From Symbiodinium microadriaticum (taxonomy: Eukaryota; Sar; Dinophyceae; Suessiales; Symbiodiniaceae), in assembly GCA_001939145.1 (NCBI GenBank), contig LSRX01000783.1, positions 121,029 through 185,028 on the forward strand: a stretch of DNA of 64,000 nucleotides, given 5' to 3'. Below the pieces are notes generated by a model that saw nothing but the letters and a program-made list of their open reading frames with translations, had not been told where the DNA came from and did not search any database. Shown piece by piece: positions 12,133-24,080 of the stretch (positions are counted from its first letter, which is position 1; every line of letters starts with the position of its first letter). Made by a program: the position numbers and the translations under genes.

Positions 12133-12300
12133 GAGGCTCGTGGGTGGCGCTCACTTGTGCCCCTGCTGCAGTAAAGAGCTCGAGACGCACATTAGTGGCA
12201 TCACAGCACATTAAGACGAGCCATTCCCCATGTAGACTCTCGATTCCACATGGAACAGTCGGATCGTTCACGAGTAGAAGTGACTGCTTGAAGTGTAAAC
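12133..12300. other. short interval without recognised gene
   Basis: A minus-strand stretch with residues such as [17 protein letters not shown] looks coding-like but could not be tied to the retroelement or to the kinase gene to its right. Confidence 0.3.
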
Positions 12301-12611
12301 ATGTATGTATAAACATGTACGTATGTATGTACGTATGTATGCATGTTTGTATGTATGCATGTATGTATGTATGCATGTATGAACAAAAGCATTTATGCGT
12401 GTACGCATGTATGCATGTATGAACAAAAGCATTTACGCATGTATGCATGTATGCATGAATGGAAGGGTGGATGGATGGATGGATGGATGGATGGATGGAT
12501 GGATGGATGGATGGATGGATGGATGGATGGATGGATGGATGGATGGATGGATGGATGGATGGATGGATGGATGGATGGATGGATGGATGGATGGATGGAT
12601 GGATGGATGGA
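12297..12611. repeat. ATGTATGT-type repeats followed by (GGAT)n
   Basis: About 12300-12460 is an imperfect array of ATGTATGC/ACGTATGT units containing a partially duplicated GAACAAAAGCATTTA segment. From about 12467 to 12611 it is a nearly perfect (GGAT)n run. All three plus frames are open and would encode repeats of MDGW; this is a property of the repeat, not a gene. Confidence 0.95.
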
Positions 12612-12814
12612 CTCTTTTCTATTTCTTTACTTACCTATTTATATAACGTGCTGTACGCTTTCGGAGCAGCCCCCCCCACCTGTGGCCATCTCGTAAAAGA
12701 CTACCTGATTCATTCAACAGGAGAATGCAACTAGGGACGTGAACGCTGGACAAGAGAAATCAGCATGCAGCGAAAGGCTTGAAACTGTCAGCGGCATCTT
12801 TCCTTCGTCCAGGC

Positions 12815-14623
12815 AACTCCCACACTCCACAGGTCGCAGAGTTCGGAGTAAGAACCTGGCTGAGTCGCAACGCCAGCAGGGAATGCACAACGGAGGTTGA
12901 GAACGTGAAATCTAGAATAAAGTCCTCCCATGGCTACAAACACTTCACGGGAAGCATGTGGCAATTCGTGCAGGTTCACCCCGCCACAAATCGGGGTCCG
13001 ATGCAGTAATGCAGCTGGGGAGCCTTTCACCACTTCAGGCGCCATATAGCCCAGTGAACCACAGCGCTTGGTCATCAACTCCCCCCTGGCATGGGTTACA
13101 GGCACTCGTGCTACGCACCCCTGCATGGGCTTTTGCCTGCCTCTGGAATGCTGTTGCCACATTGAAGTCTGCAAGCTTCAGCTGCGGGCGGAAACTTGTC
13201 TTCAGCACGAGAAGGTTCTCGGGCCTGCAGATCGAGCATGGCGGAGGAAGAGAACGCATCCAAAGGAAGACATGTCCCGAATTGCGAAACGCAAGACATG
13301 GCCATTTTCTGTCTGGAACTCTTTGACTTTTGAGCCTTTGAAACCCGTCCCGACTGAGCAAACGAAATTCTGAACCCCGAATCTCGGAGAGCGAAGGTAT
13401 GCTGTCCGCCCCCTTCGACCCAATGCTATTGAGGTGCTTGACATCGCGGTGCACAAATCCCTGCTCGTGGAGGTACCGGGTGGCATCCAGAATTTGCCAC
13501 AAGCAGTTTGCCACAAGAGATCTTGACGGAGCCATGTAAACAGGCATCTTGCTCACGCCCTGCTCGTACCGGTTGGCTATCCAGCTTTTCAAAGTCCCCC
13601 CGCTGCAGAGCTCTAAGATCATGTACAGCATCCTGACTGCCAGGGCGGTGGCATCTCACCAAGAGGCAGCTCTCGCAGCTAGGGGCATACCACGTTGAGA
13701 GTCTTCCCCCTCTTGCAAAAGCAAGTTGCTCTTACTCGCTCCAGTAGGGGTTGGCTTGCCTTCCGCTAATGCATTCCAGGCAGCTGGTTCTGCTCTCGCG
13801 ACTGGTGCAAGCCTGGATGGCAAATGCGAGTAAGCTTACTCTGATAGGCCACTGAAGCTGCTCTGCATCTTTCCAAATCAGAGACCCCTCCAAAAATCCG
13901 ACTCCGTGCGACACAAGAACCAGCACGGCAACCTCAGGAGAAGCCTTGGACACGAATCACCGGCAAGACTTTCGACCCCAACACTCTGCTGCCCGCGCAG
14001 GCCCCGAATGATTGGAAACCCCGCGGCTGGGAGTCTCAGCCCCCTGCAGATGGAAGCTCTCTGAACTTCTCAGACTCTGATGCCCTACTACTTCCTTCAA
14101 AGGTACGCAGCACATGCGCAAGATCCATCGAGAGGCTCTAACACGTTGCAGGCAAGGGTCGGACGATGTTGCTATGCTGCAGGCCCGCCAGGAGCTGCAT
14201 TTCAGTCTCACTTTCCTTGCTGGACTCCATGACCTTCACGGCAAACCTCCAACTCGGGATGTCCACAAGGCATGGTCGGCTGCGAAGGCTTCGGATGCTC
14301 TGGCCTCTTCTTGGTTCCTTTCCGGACGACCTCCTGAACTTTAGCAAACCTGCCCTGGCCCAGCAGCTGTTTCACGTCGTAGTCTTCCTCGAGGCATCTC
14401 CGAGAGAAAGGCACAGGGCTCTGTTAGAGATTCCGGTGCTGTTACGAACTACCCCACCCGCCTCGAACAGTGTTGGCAATGTTCGCACGGTTGAAGACGG
14501 CGATGTGGTCGAAGCGACTTCGTCCGCATACCTCTGCCGGACCGAGTCCTTCTCCACGGAGAAGGTCGCGCTGCCTTGGCCTTGCTCGGCCTGGAGCATG
14601 GCTGCTAGGCTTTGAGCTGGCAC
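12815..14623 (-). CDS. Ser/Thr protein kinase, 3' end missing (multi-exon)
   Basis: The exons deduced on the minus strand are 14623-14453 (N-terminal), 14420-14305, 14246-14165, 13632-13438, 13224-13137, 13078-13031 and 12859-12815; an exon between 14165 and 13632 is missing from this list. Kinase landmarks appear in order: glycine loop LLGQGRFAKV, beta-3 lysine FAVKVM, helix C glutamate in ESETEMQLLAGLQHSNIV, hinge MILELCSGGTLKSWI, catalytic loop HRDVK|PENLL split by an intron, LADFN at the Mg-binding position, YMAPEV, and CDLWSVGV of subdomain IX. The Asp of DFG is kept but Gly is replaced by Asn. Several introns have GC donors (14305, 13438, 13137, 12815), and two are exactly 58 nt. The C-lobe after subdomain IX was not found; simple repeats lie there. 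The overall look is CAMK-like, but the subfamily is not assigned. Confidence 0.72.
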
Positions 14624-15221
14624 TTGCCTTGGGCCGTCCTTCTTAACATGAGCATGCTTTCTCCTATGTCAGAGGGCATCAGCTTGGCCGTGGATGACCA
14701 GGAGGAGGCCACGCATGCTCTCAGACATTTGATGCACGAGGAACGTCTTTTCAATTTGGCTTGGCCCAGGCAGAAGCACTCCGCCTTTCGACAAGTTCGC
14801 AGGACATCAAGGCTTCCGCAGGCTGCGGAGTCGCGACGTCAAGGCTACAAGACCTTGCAATCCAACCCTTAGGGTGAAAGATCGAGGCGGTCAATGGCTC
14901 AGTACTTGGGCAGCTTCGCCGCCATGCAACCTGGTTGGTCGTGTGGTTTCACGATTTTGGTCCCCTGCGACCAGCATGGCTCAACTTTGGAGCTCATGTC
15001 TCGGATGCTTGGCATGTCCTGACAGACGCAGCAAAGTTGAGGACATAGCAGTTGGTGTGGGGAACTCAAGCCCAGTCGTGCTAGATGGCTTCACAAGTTG
15101 CAGTTGTCCGCCTGCTACGCCGTTACGCCTTGACATCAGAACTCCTAGCATCAGCTAAGAACATCCAAAACAAAGACTGACAGTGGCATTGATAAGTATG
15201 CCTTTTGCTGCCATCCCGGAC

Positions 15222-15392
15222 CGGGGTCCCTGTCTGCACCGCTGACTCGTGAGGGTGCTTGCGGCGCAGTATCTGCTCCTTCTTCCGAAAATAGGCTGCG
15301 ATTTCCTGCAAACGGTGGGGAAGACTTGCTTCTGCTCTGACCGTAACACATTCGTTGTCATCTGGTCCGAGGGTTGAGCGGGACGCTTTCAT
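15222..15392 (-). CDS. possible 5' exon, unknown protein
   Basis: From an ATG at 15392 the frame reads MKASRSTLGPDDNECV, with charged, helix-prone segments (LQEIAAYFRKKEQIL), up to a possible donor CCG|GTCCGG after 15222. It lies upstream of the kinase on the same strand and could be its first exon or belong to a separate gene. No family recognised. Confidence 0.3.
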
Positions 15393-15589
15393 TTTCCGTT
15401 AGAGGCTGGCAGCGGGCTTTGGAATGTGAGGTTGCCCTACTAGTAAAGGGCAAGTCTTGACAGACAGAAATTTGATGACGGCAGCAGATGAGAAATATCA
15501 AATGTTAGCAATGCGTAGTTGCAGAATAAGACAGGCAAACATGCTCATCCGTGCGCGCGCGTGTGTGCGCGTGTGTTGATATGGATGCA

Positions 15590-15765
15590 CGCACTTCTAT
15601 ACATATGCATGTACATATGCATGTACATATACATCTACATCTACATCTACATCTACCTACATCTACATCCTACATCTATATATATATATATACATATACA
15701 TATATACATATATACATATATACATATATACATACATACATACATACATACATACATACATACAT

Positions 15766-15840
<75 letters not shown>

Positions 15841-16165
15841 CAGGCGGACGAACGGACGGACAGAAAGGCAGACAGACAAATAGACGTGCTCTGTATCTTT
15901 CTCTATACATTAATACATATACATATATATATATATATACATACATACATACATACATACATACATACATACATACATACATACATGCGTATATCTATGT
16001 ACTATCCATACATACATATATATATATACATATATAAATATATACACGCATACATAGACTTTTTTCTGTAGGATATTGATTGTACACAAATATAAACTCA
16101 CACATATTAAGTGTATATATATATATATATATATACATATGTATATATATATATATATATATGAG
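15590..16165. repeat. microsatellite cluster
   Basis: Successive runs: (CATCTA)n-like to 15675, (TA)n, (CATATA)n, (CATA)n to about 15767, a long (CAGA)n at 15768-15842, a second (CATA)n at about 15939-15985, and TA-rich runs to 16162. The long open frames here in all reading frames ([24 protein letters not shown]) are repeat artefacts. Confidence 0.95.
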
Positions 16166-16249
16166 CAGGTATGAACGTCTATTCCGTTTTCACCATGTAG
16201 ATACGTCAGTGCAAAGTACCTATCGGTAGCAATCTTGGCCGATCATAAG

Positions 16250-17454
16250 ATGCTCGGCGCTCACGGCCTGCGGGGGAGGTGTGCAAATCAAGCGAAGGCC
16301 GCGTCGGTCAGCAGGCAGCCTTGACACACGCAACAGCACAAGCTCTCTGGCATCCTCGCACGGGCAAAGACATGGCAAAGGCCATAGCGAAGGGCAGAAC
16401 AGCAAAGGACCTGGGCCAGCAGCTGGCTCCTTGTCTCGTCGCCGAAGATCACCGAAAAACCCCGGGTCGTCCCATTGGAGGTCTTGTGAATGTGCTGCAC
16501 GACTCCACAGCCGTGCTTTCTGTGAGTGACCTGTGAATAAAGCATGGAAGTCAAGATTGACGAAAGTGCTACCTGCGGCCAAGTTGCCAAGATGCCCTCT
16601 GGCGGGGCACTTGGGTAGGGGTCCTGGCAATTTAGCATGCAGCACAGCTCTGGACTTTTCGACGCTTGCATACTTGCATCTGCTGGCCTCCATCATGCAG
16701 CGGTAGCCGGTTAATTGCATGTGCTCGGCAAAGACTGTGTCAGCCAGCGAGACTGTGCAGCCACCTCTCCACAGGTGTACCAGGAGAGGAAGTGTGCACA
16801 TCGATGGCACCGATTTTGTCGACTTCGGCTTCTGTACCCCTGGCCTCCTTTGGCTGCCTCAAGTTTCAGGAGCACTTCGTTCGAGTTGATGCGCCGGACG
16901 ATGCCGACAGAGTCCGGCTTCAGCACCTGCCGTGTCAAGACCCTTGCAAGTGTGCAGGGGTTACCGGGTGCTCCACTCGTTTTTGGCAGGTCACTCCATT
17001 GGCCGGCAGCACAAGCTCTTTGACAGTCCTTAGGCCATGAGATTTAGGGGATACTCCTGACGCTTCGTCTGAGGTAGAATAGTAAGAATTGACTGCAACT
17101 CGCTCAAGAGAGAAATGATTCCGCCAGCCGGGGATCATCACGACATCTCCAACGTTGATGGGCGGGCCATTCCATGCCGAGAGAACCTGAAAACACAAAG
17201 CTGTGAGACCCGAACTACGGGTACGGTGCCCTGTGACAAGACTGCAAAACGGCCAGAGTTCCACCAAACTCCTCAGCGCCAGGAGGCTGGAAGGCTTCTG
17301 GAGCTCCGGAGTTGGATGTGCGTGGGCCTGGGAAGGGCCAGTTTGGCCATCTTCCTCTGGTCCTACCTGCGCCACCTTATACTCTGAAGCCGGATGGCAG
17401 CCAGCCGCCCTCGGAGAGAAGCCATGCCTCCCCCAGGTCGAAGCCCTCCACCAC
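16250..17454 (-). CDS. unidentified multi-exon gene with VGDVV / VGIVRR-type modules
   Basis: Three exons are well bounded on the minus strand, all phase 0. 17454-17383 reads VVEGFDLGEAWLLSEGGWL, with donor AGA|GTATAA. 17186-17100 reads VLSAWNGPPINVGDVVMI and then PGWRNHFSLER, with acceptor TTTTCAG and donor GTTGCA. 16926-16858 reads VLKPDSVGIVRRI and NSNEVLLKLE, with GC donor GAG|GCAGCC. Coding-like sequence continues near 16440-16300 (GFSVIFGDETRSQLLAQ). The alternation of VGDVV and VGIVRR with short beta-like strands suggests small barrel-type repeats, but I cannot name a family. Confidence 0.45.
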
Positions 17455-19585
17455 CTCAGCCAGAGGTAACGCAGAGCAGGAAAGGGGGCCCCCCCAGCTC
17501 TCAGGTGAGATGCAGTGCCTTCCTCGACGTGCTCAGAACCTCGGCTCCGGGGCTCTGGAGCTTCGAATTCACGCGGAAGACTGACGACGGCCACCTCGTG
17601 ATTACAGCGACTCTTGTTGCGCGACCCTCTTGTCAGAGTTCTTGAGTCTGTCAGCTGAGCGACAACTGCCGTCGTCATCCAGCCGTTGAGGACTTCCGGG
17701 CATCTCGTGGCGCTTTCCGAGCCTGGTTGAAGGGAACTGCAGCTCTGCAGAGCATGGGTCGGACTTTCCTCTACAATTTACGTGCCGAACCAACTCGAGC
17801 TTATCGTTGCACCGCTACGTCTGTGACCACGACGAGCGGCCGCAAAGATCGGCGCCCTTTCCTGCATTTCAGGTGGCTAAAGTTGACGATGTACCTCGAC
17901 AGCAACATGACTCCGCGTTAGAGGCAAATCTTGATCATCGTGATCTCCAAGACCGCTTTCGGTATGATAACCAGGTTTGTAAACCTCTACGAGGTTGAAG
18001 CAGCGCTGAATGAAATATCTGCAGCCACGCGCCTTTGCTTTGTGGCACAGTGCAGCATATATTCGGCCATTGTCAGCGCGTGGTGATCGACCGTGGACTC
18101 AGCAAACCTGGAACATGGCGCGCAGGGATTGCTGCGTTGCTGCTCTCTCTTGGCCATGAGACTGACTATGGAGGAGCGCTCGGTCTAAGTTCTGAGTCCG
18201 AAGGTCAAGGTCCTACGAGTCCTAACGGTAAAGATCCCGAGCTTCGCAGGTCCAAAATGTCAAGCCACTGCAGCTTCACCGTACTGTCAGATGCAGCCTC
18301 AACCCGGCCAAGCGTGCCTGCACCGTCAGCTCAGGCGTACCAGTTGGGCCCATACTTCGGTTTTGCATCCTGCCTTTAGACAGGGTCCCGTGCTCAAGCT
18401 GCAGCACGCGCTTGAGGCACACCTGCGCAGCGCAGTCTAGAAGAGGTCACGATGATCAATCGCTCGAGTACCCCACGCCTCATCGCCGGTCGATGGCGGC
18501 GTTCGGCCTCTGGACGACAAAGGTAGCTCCACTCCCAGCTTCTCGGAAAGGCGCCTTCGTGGCTGGAGCTCGTCATTTCCGATAGTGGAGGGCAATGCAA
18601 AGCAAATCCCCTGCCTGGCCGCTGCGTCGTCACGTCTGCGGCAAGCAAGGTCAAGGGCAGAGGCTCCCTGCCAGGACACGGGGTTACACGGCTAGCGTTC
18701 CTCGTTCCTCAACGGAGCACAGCAGGAGCAGGATGCGCACTCCTCATCGTCAGGCCGTAGTATGTCTGCAACCTCCACCGCAAGAGCTGGCCAGCAATAT
18801 CCAGCAATCAGCTCTCTGCTTAAACTGACGGCCAACGAATCCGGAACTTCAGCTGAGAGACTGAGCAGTCCAGCTTCTCCAACATGAAGGAAACCAACTG
18901 GCCAACAACCTTCCAGAACAACGAAAAAGGCGAGCTGGATAACTGGCATTCGCTTCTTAAGGTGGCGGGAGCGGATCCATGGATCTCACTGAGGCTCGAC
19001 TATGGCAATCCTAAGGTTTAGGGGTTAGGGTTTAGGTTTAGGGCCCTCGAATACCAGTATCTTCTGTCTCCGGCCTCTGGTTCCAAAGAATTTTCCGTGT
19101 AGCTTTCTGGCCCAGGCATCCCCAGGCACTTCTGTGGCTTCCTTTAGTTTGGGGCTTTTCGTCCCAGCCCAGGGATTGCACTTATCCATTTCATGGCACG
19201 CCCGCCCCAGAACCAAACAGGGAGGACCAGCTTTCGCGTTCGGAAACAACTTGCTTCAGGGCTAGCTGGTGTTTCGGAGTTTCATTCCGGAGGGACCGGA
19301 AAGCCCTGGAAGTTGGAATACAAGTGAGAGTGTAAGCAACAGGGAATCGGCTGCCCGACACACAGGATTGGCAACACGACCATGCTAAAACAAAATTGCA
19401 TCTCCGGCAGCAGCGCCTGCATTTCGGCCTTCTGCTACGTTACGATCTACTGCTGCTTCCGGTCCGCCTTGCTATCCTCCCCCTCAAACGGATGACAAAA
19501 TGAACAGAACAAGCTCAATTCTGGACATCAAGCGATACTGTAAACCCCTCTGAAATAGCCATCTGCCCTGAACCCTGAACCCGCT
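17455..19585. other. mostly unassigned; possible ankyrin-like exon and telomere-like motif
   Basis: At 18679-18437 a minus-strand frame contains QGASALDLACRRRD and GRTPPSTGDEA, which resemble worn ankyrin repeats and may belong to the ankyrin gene upstream. At 19012-19044 a short run of TTTAGGG-like units (TTAGGGTTTAGGTTTAGGG) occurs. Nothing else was recognised. Confidence 0.35.
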
Positions 19586-22500
19586 CTAAACCACCCGCGC
19601 CGTGGGGAAGCCGCCCAGTGCCGCGGCATGCAGCGGCAGCCGACCCTTCCGATCCCGCGTGAGGACTGGCAGCGGCGGGGGCCTCAAAGAGTCAGAAGGT
19701 GGTCTTCTGCGTGGGCGGCGACAGCGGGCCATGACCATTACAATGGTCGTAGCATGGTTCATTGAGGTTGCGAAGAAACTGGTCACGACTATCATGCGAA
19801 TCTTCTCCTCGGCCCTTCTTCAGGAAGTGCTACCGCTAGCGGCTCATGCTGACTCGGTCTGCAGGGTCTTCCGGACCGCAGCAGCCCACACAGGGGGCCC
19901 CAGAAGCCCAGAAGCGGAGAAATTGAAGCCGAGCAGCTCAGAGGAATCGTCGTCCTCCTGCGGCGTCAAACTTGGAGAACTGCGCCGCTAAAACCCTCAA
20001 GACCCAGCGAAACACAGAGCAGGCAGATCTCGTGCTATTCCTCATCATCCATTCTGTTGTAGAAGCCGCGAAGCTTCACCCGATGCCAACCTCAGAGCAA
20101 CAGCCCAGGGCCCGTAACAGTTCGCTAGTCAAGTCCCGGGAGCCGATCGAGCTGTGATGCTGACCAGTAGGAACACGTGTCAGGCAAGCCGGATCGATTT
20201 AGGCGCATTCCCAAGATGGAGGAAATCAAGCTCGCTCCAGGTGCGCTTTAGCTATCGAAGAGCTTCCGCCAGGCAACACCTGTTGAAGCTGCCGTTCTCG
20301 TCCAGGAACCTCGCAAGAATTTCTTTCACCTCCGCAGGTCATCTCATGTGCAAGACCTGGCCACGGCTTTTGAAGTCTTGGCGCATGGCTACCAGGTGCC
20401 GGCCAAACGCAGCCGCGAGGTGGAGAGGCGTCCGCCCTTGCGCCTGCGTGGGGCCCGCGGCACGAGTGGTCAGAGCAGGACGGTGCACTGATGCCAGTGA
20501 TGCGCACTAAGAACCAGAGGCGAGACTGAGTTGGGTACGTCTGGAGTCGCCAAGCCAAGTATAAGCTGCACACCGGCAGGGTTTCGCGTTGCTGCTTGAT
20601 ACCCATTGAACCACCTCATGCCAATTGCCGGCCGTTGATAACGCAGGACTCCGACACTGGCACGGAGGAAGCTGCACCGTCCAGAAGCCGCCACCCACTC
20701 TCTGCTTGCAACTGCGGAGCCGCTCCGAGCCGTGGATCGCCGCTGTGTGCAGGGCATTCCGGCCACTCTCATCTTGCTGGAGCTTGTCAAAGCCGAGGTC
20801 TGAAAAATTGCCTGCGATGCGGTGTCACACACAGCTCTCAACAGCTTTTCTCATAACCAATCGCTCCGAGCAGCCATTTTGCCGGGCGCAGAGCTGTGCG
20901 GGTGTCTTGTTATTCACTCCCTTGGCATTCGGATCTGCTCGGTGCTCGATGAGGGTCATGATCACCTAGTATCCGGCACAGCGGCACAGCCGGTGGAGAC
21001 TTCGACTCACACTTCCAAGGCGTCGCTCTATGCAGATCCGGTCACAGACACGTGCTTGTAGCGGCTGGCCAAGTGGATCGGCAACCATCCATCCTGCCGA
21101 GGATTCCCGGAGGAGCAAGACTTTAAGCAGAGCAAGCAATCCCTGAATTCTGAGTAAGCCATTCACAGAGTACATGAATAGAGGATGCCGACTCCTTCTG
21201 TGGATGGTGGACGTTGCTCCTGTCATCGAATTCTCACTAAAGAGGGTGAACCCTTGAAAGGTGATTGGTCTAGCTCTTGGCTCCAGTCCAGTTTCTGGAG
21301 CGCCGCCTTCACCCAATTAAAAAAGTTCGTCTCAAACCTTCGACGCCGACCAAGACCTGTTGCGTACAGCCCTGCGAAAATATGTCGTGAGACCATGCAA
21401 CCCTTATCCTCGGCTCCTGCGCTTGATCAGGGCCTCGACGGCTTCCTGCCCAGAGCTACGTCTTGGAACGGCTCCTACCGCTTTGACCACTCCTCACTTT
21501 GCTTTGCAGCTGTCCTTTTCATCGGTCTCATAGACACACTCATCACCACCATGATTCGAATCACTGGTCCTCATCAGCGCTTGCGTGACTAGCATCACTG
21601 GCATCATCATCGTCATCATCAGCATCATCATGCCACCACAACTGATGTAGTAGGGCAGAATGCCCCATCACAGGCCATAGCGAAAGATGAAACCGAACAA
21701 ACAGTGGGTCATAGTCTTGCGATATCTTGCGACTACATATGTCTCTTTGATGCGAATTTTAAATGCTCAATGACCCAGAGAAGGCCAGGACAGTAGCTCG
21801 AGAGCTTCGGAAGTTGAACACGAAGCGGAAACAACAGCCGCTGATTCATGCACCGCTCTTGCCTTCTTCCCTTCTATGGCGGCGCAGTGCAGAGGATGTC
21901 GTCCATATCCTCAAACCGTTGACAGACAGTGAACCGTCAATACAACAATTGATTTCGTGCTCCGGCTCCCGGCAAGAGCCCTGTGCACTGAGAGGTGACG
22001 CTCTTCAGGAATCTTCAGGAGAGAGCATTCCAGCCCGGGCATCTGCAGGGCTTGGGCTCGAGCGCGTCGCAGCGGCAACATCAGCACGCAGTCCGACCAT
22101 GTGTCGAACAACCTTAGTCACCCTGTGACGCCTCCACGAATTCCCAGCAGTTTCAGAGGCCCCAATGGAGCGTGCATCAAAGTACCACATATATCCCTAG
22201 TTCAGGTCCAAGCTTACGCATTTTAGTACATAAGCACAAGGAGGAAGGACATAAAACAAGACTTAAGCATATAATCAGGGAATGTTCAGGGAAGGACAGA
22301 ACCGGATGGATCTTAGAGAACAAAAGCAAGAATACTGACTAATGCGGAGGGATAAGAACTGGCGAGCGGATGTGGCAGTGCACGAATGACGAAAAAGGCA
22401 GCATGACCAGTGATAATCGCAGTCACCTTGAACAGCCTTTCACGACACGAGTATAGACGAGTCAGAGAGCTTAAGGTGCAACAATGATTAGCATAACATT

Positions 22501-23690
22501 CTGCAAACCCTTTCAACACACACAACGGACAACACATCAATGTGATTCTGGCGGAAAACCTCCAGCAAAAGCAACTTCAACGAGACAACTTGTGGTTCGC
22601 GTGAAATCACAAGGGCAGAAACAAACACAGATGAAGAAGTGCTTCAATAATTGCCCAGTTGCGATGAACAAACAGCCTTTGCATGTCGCAGTTATGTGTG
22701 GAGGAGACGAGCATTTCTCCGCACCCACATTGACTCTGCTGAATGCTGAGGCCCCGTCCGCTGTGTTACCGAAGCGCGCCGCCCAGTGTAAGGCCGTCAT
22801 GCCGTCCTGCTTTCAAGTATTTGTTCTCAAAAGGTTCCGAATTTAGAATTTGGTGTTTGGAGCTTTTGGGGAGGCTGCCTAAGGATTCAAGTGGAGCTTT
22901 CTCGTGGCGTCCTTTGCTCAAGCCTTGACTTCGGGAATGGGGATCCTCTGTTCGGAACCTGTGCTCCTCATCTCTGCCAATCTAAGCCGTCACATGGAGC
23001 TTAGCCAAGTCGACGCGTGGATTTTGCTCTGATCGCGACAGGTCCTTCTCCATGCTGGTCACGTCCACTCGGCACTTGGCCATGGCAAGAACGACGTCGA
23101 AGTGTCCAAACCTTTGGCAGCATCGAAGCATCGCAGGCTCAGGCTCTGCAGATTTGGGTCCGGGACCTGCAAGCAAGCGCGAAGGGTGTAGAGCCGGTGG
23201 CCTGGATCGTCACGGAAACGGTGCTTCGATGGAGAAACGTGGAGTTTGCACTGATGCACAACTTGCTTTGAGACAAGGCGCATCAGCAGAATGGATATCG
23301 GCCCCACCCTCGTCCACCAGCTTCGTGCATAAGCTGGCGTGCCCCCGCCGAGCCTTTGCGAACACTATCCGTGCATCAACAATTCCACATACAGTACTGC
23401 ATGTGCAGCAGGACCCTCAAGACCAGGATTTCAGTTTTATCCGAACAGTAGAAACGTGTCTCAGACGGGATCTAAGTCTCATCCTGACAGAAACTTTTGA
23501 CTCGATCCATTTATGCTCACGGCTTTCATCAACATGTGCGAGCCCGGCCATGCCTTCACGCAGATCACAGGAAGTGCACTGATCGTACGGCCCTTGCATC
23601 ATCAGTCTGAGTTTATCTCGCTTCTTCGATGCCACGTCGCGGCAAGGTGAAGCGCGGTTCGTTGGTGGCTGCAGCGCGCTTCCACGTCAC
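19586..23690 (-). CDS. ankyrin-repeat protein gene (downstream locus), approximate limits
   Basis: Many short minus-strand exons each carry about one ankyrin repeat. They are HQRTALHLAATWH (~23680-23620), LVDEGGADIHSADAPCL (~23345-23275), MLRCCQRFGHFDVVLAM (~23160-22990), DGMTALHWAARFGN (from 22806), DGWLPIHLASRYKH (21093-21052), EHRADPNAKGVNNKTPAQLC (from 20965), GRNALHTAAIHG (20799-20699), AQGRTPLHLAAAFGRHL (20443-20357) and KGRLPLHAAALGGF ending at a TAG (19586-19588). Ankyrin repeats are protein-binding scaffolds. The order agrees with one gene, but exons between some repeats are missing from my reading, and two genes are possible. 21600-21640 holds a short (CAT)n-like run inside the locus. 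Confidence 0.6.
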
Positions 23691-24080
23691 CTCGGCTTCG
23701 ACAAGCCAAGCAATCAAGGAATCCGTATGATGACGTCTGCTCTCTTCCCAAACTAAGCAAAACTCGTGCTTCGGCTTCAAAGGGCCTTTACTCGGATCTG
23801 CTTCAGGCCCCGACTTTGGCCAGGAATTGTGGGCTCGACTCGACACTATCCGATGAGATGCAGCGTCGGCTTGCAAAGGCCGCGGAGGCTAGGTGGGCAA
23901 GTTGTGTCGCATGTCAGCTCTTGAATGGAAACTTTTTCGGCGACTTTGGGAACCGAGGTGGGGATGTTTGATTTACTTCAGACGGACAGGCCCTGTGTTT
24001 TCGAATGCAAGAGAAAGACAAACCAACGACAACAGCAGTTAACCTCGCCACCTAAATCTGACGAAGCCAAACTCATGATT

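Noticed and set aside
12343-12734. Frames with repeated MDGW residues
   Set aside because: Translation of (GGAT)n in all three plus frames.
15519-16101. Long frames rich in Tyr/Ile/His/Thr or Cys/Val
   Set aside because: Produced by CATA, CAGA and TA microsatellites.
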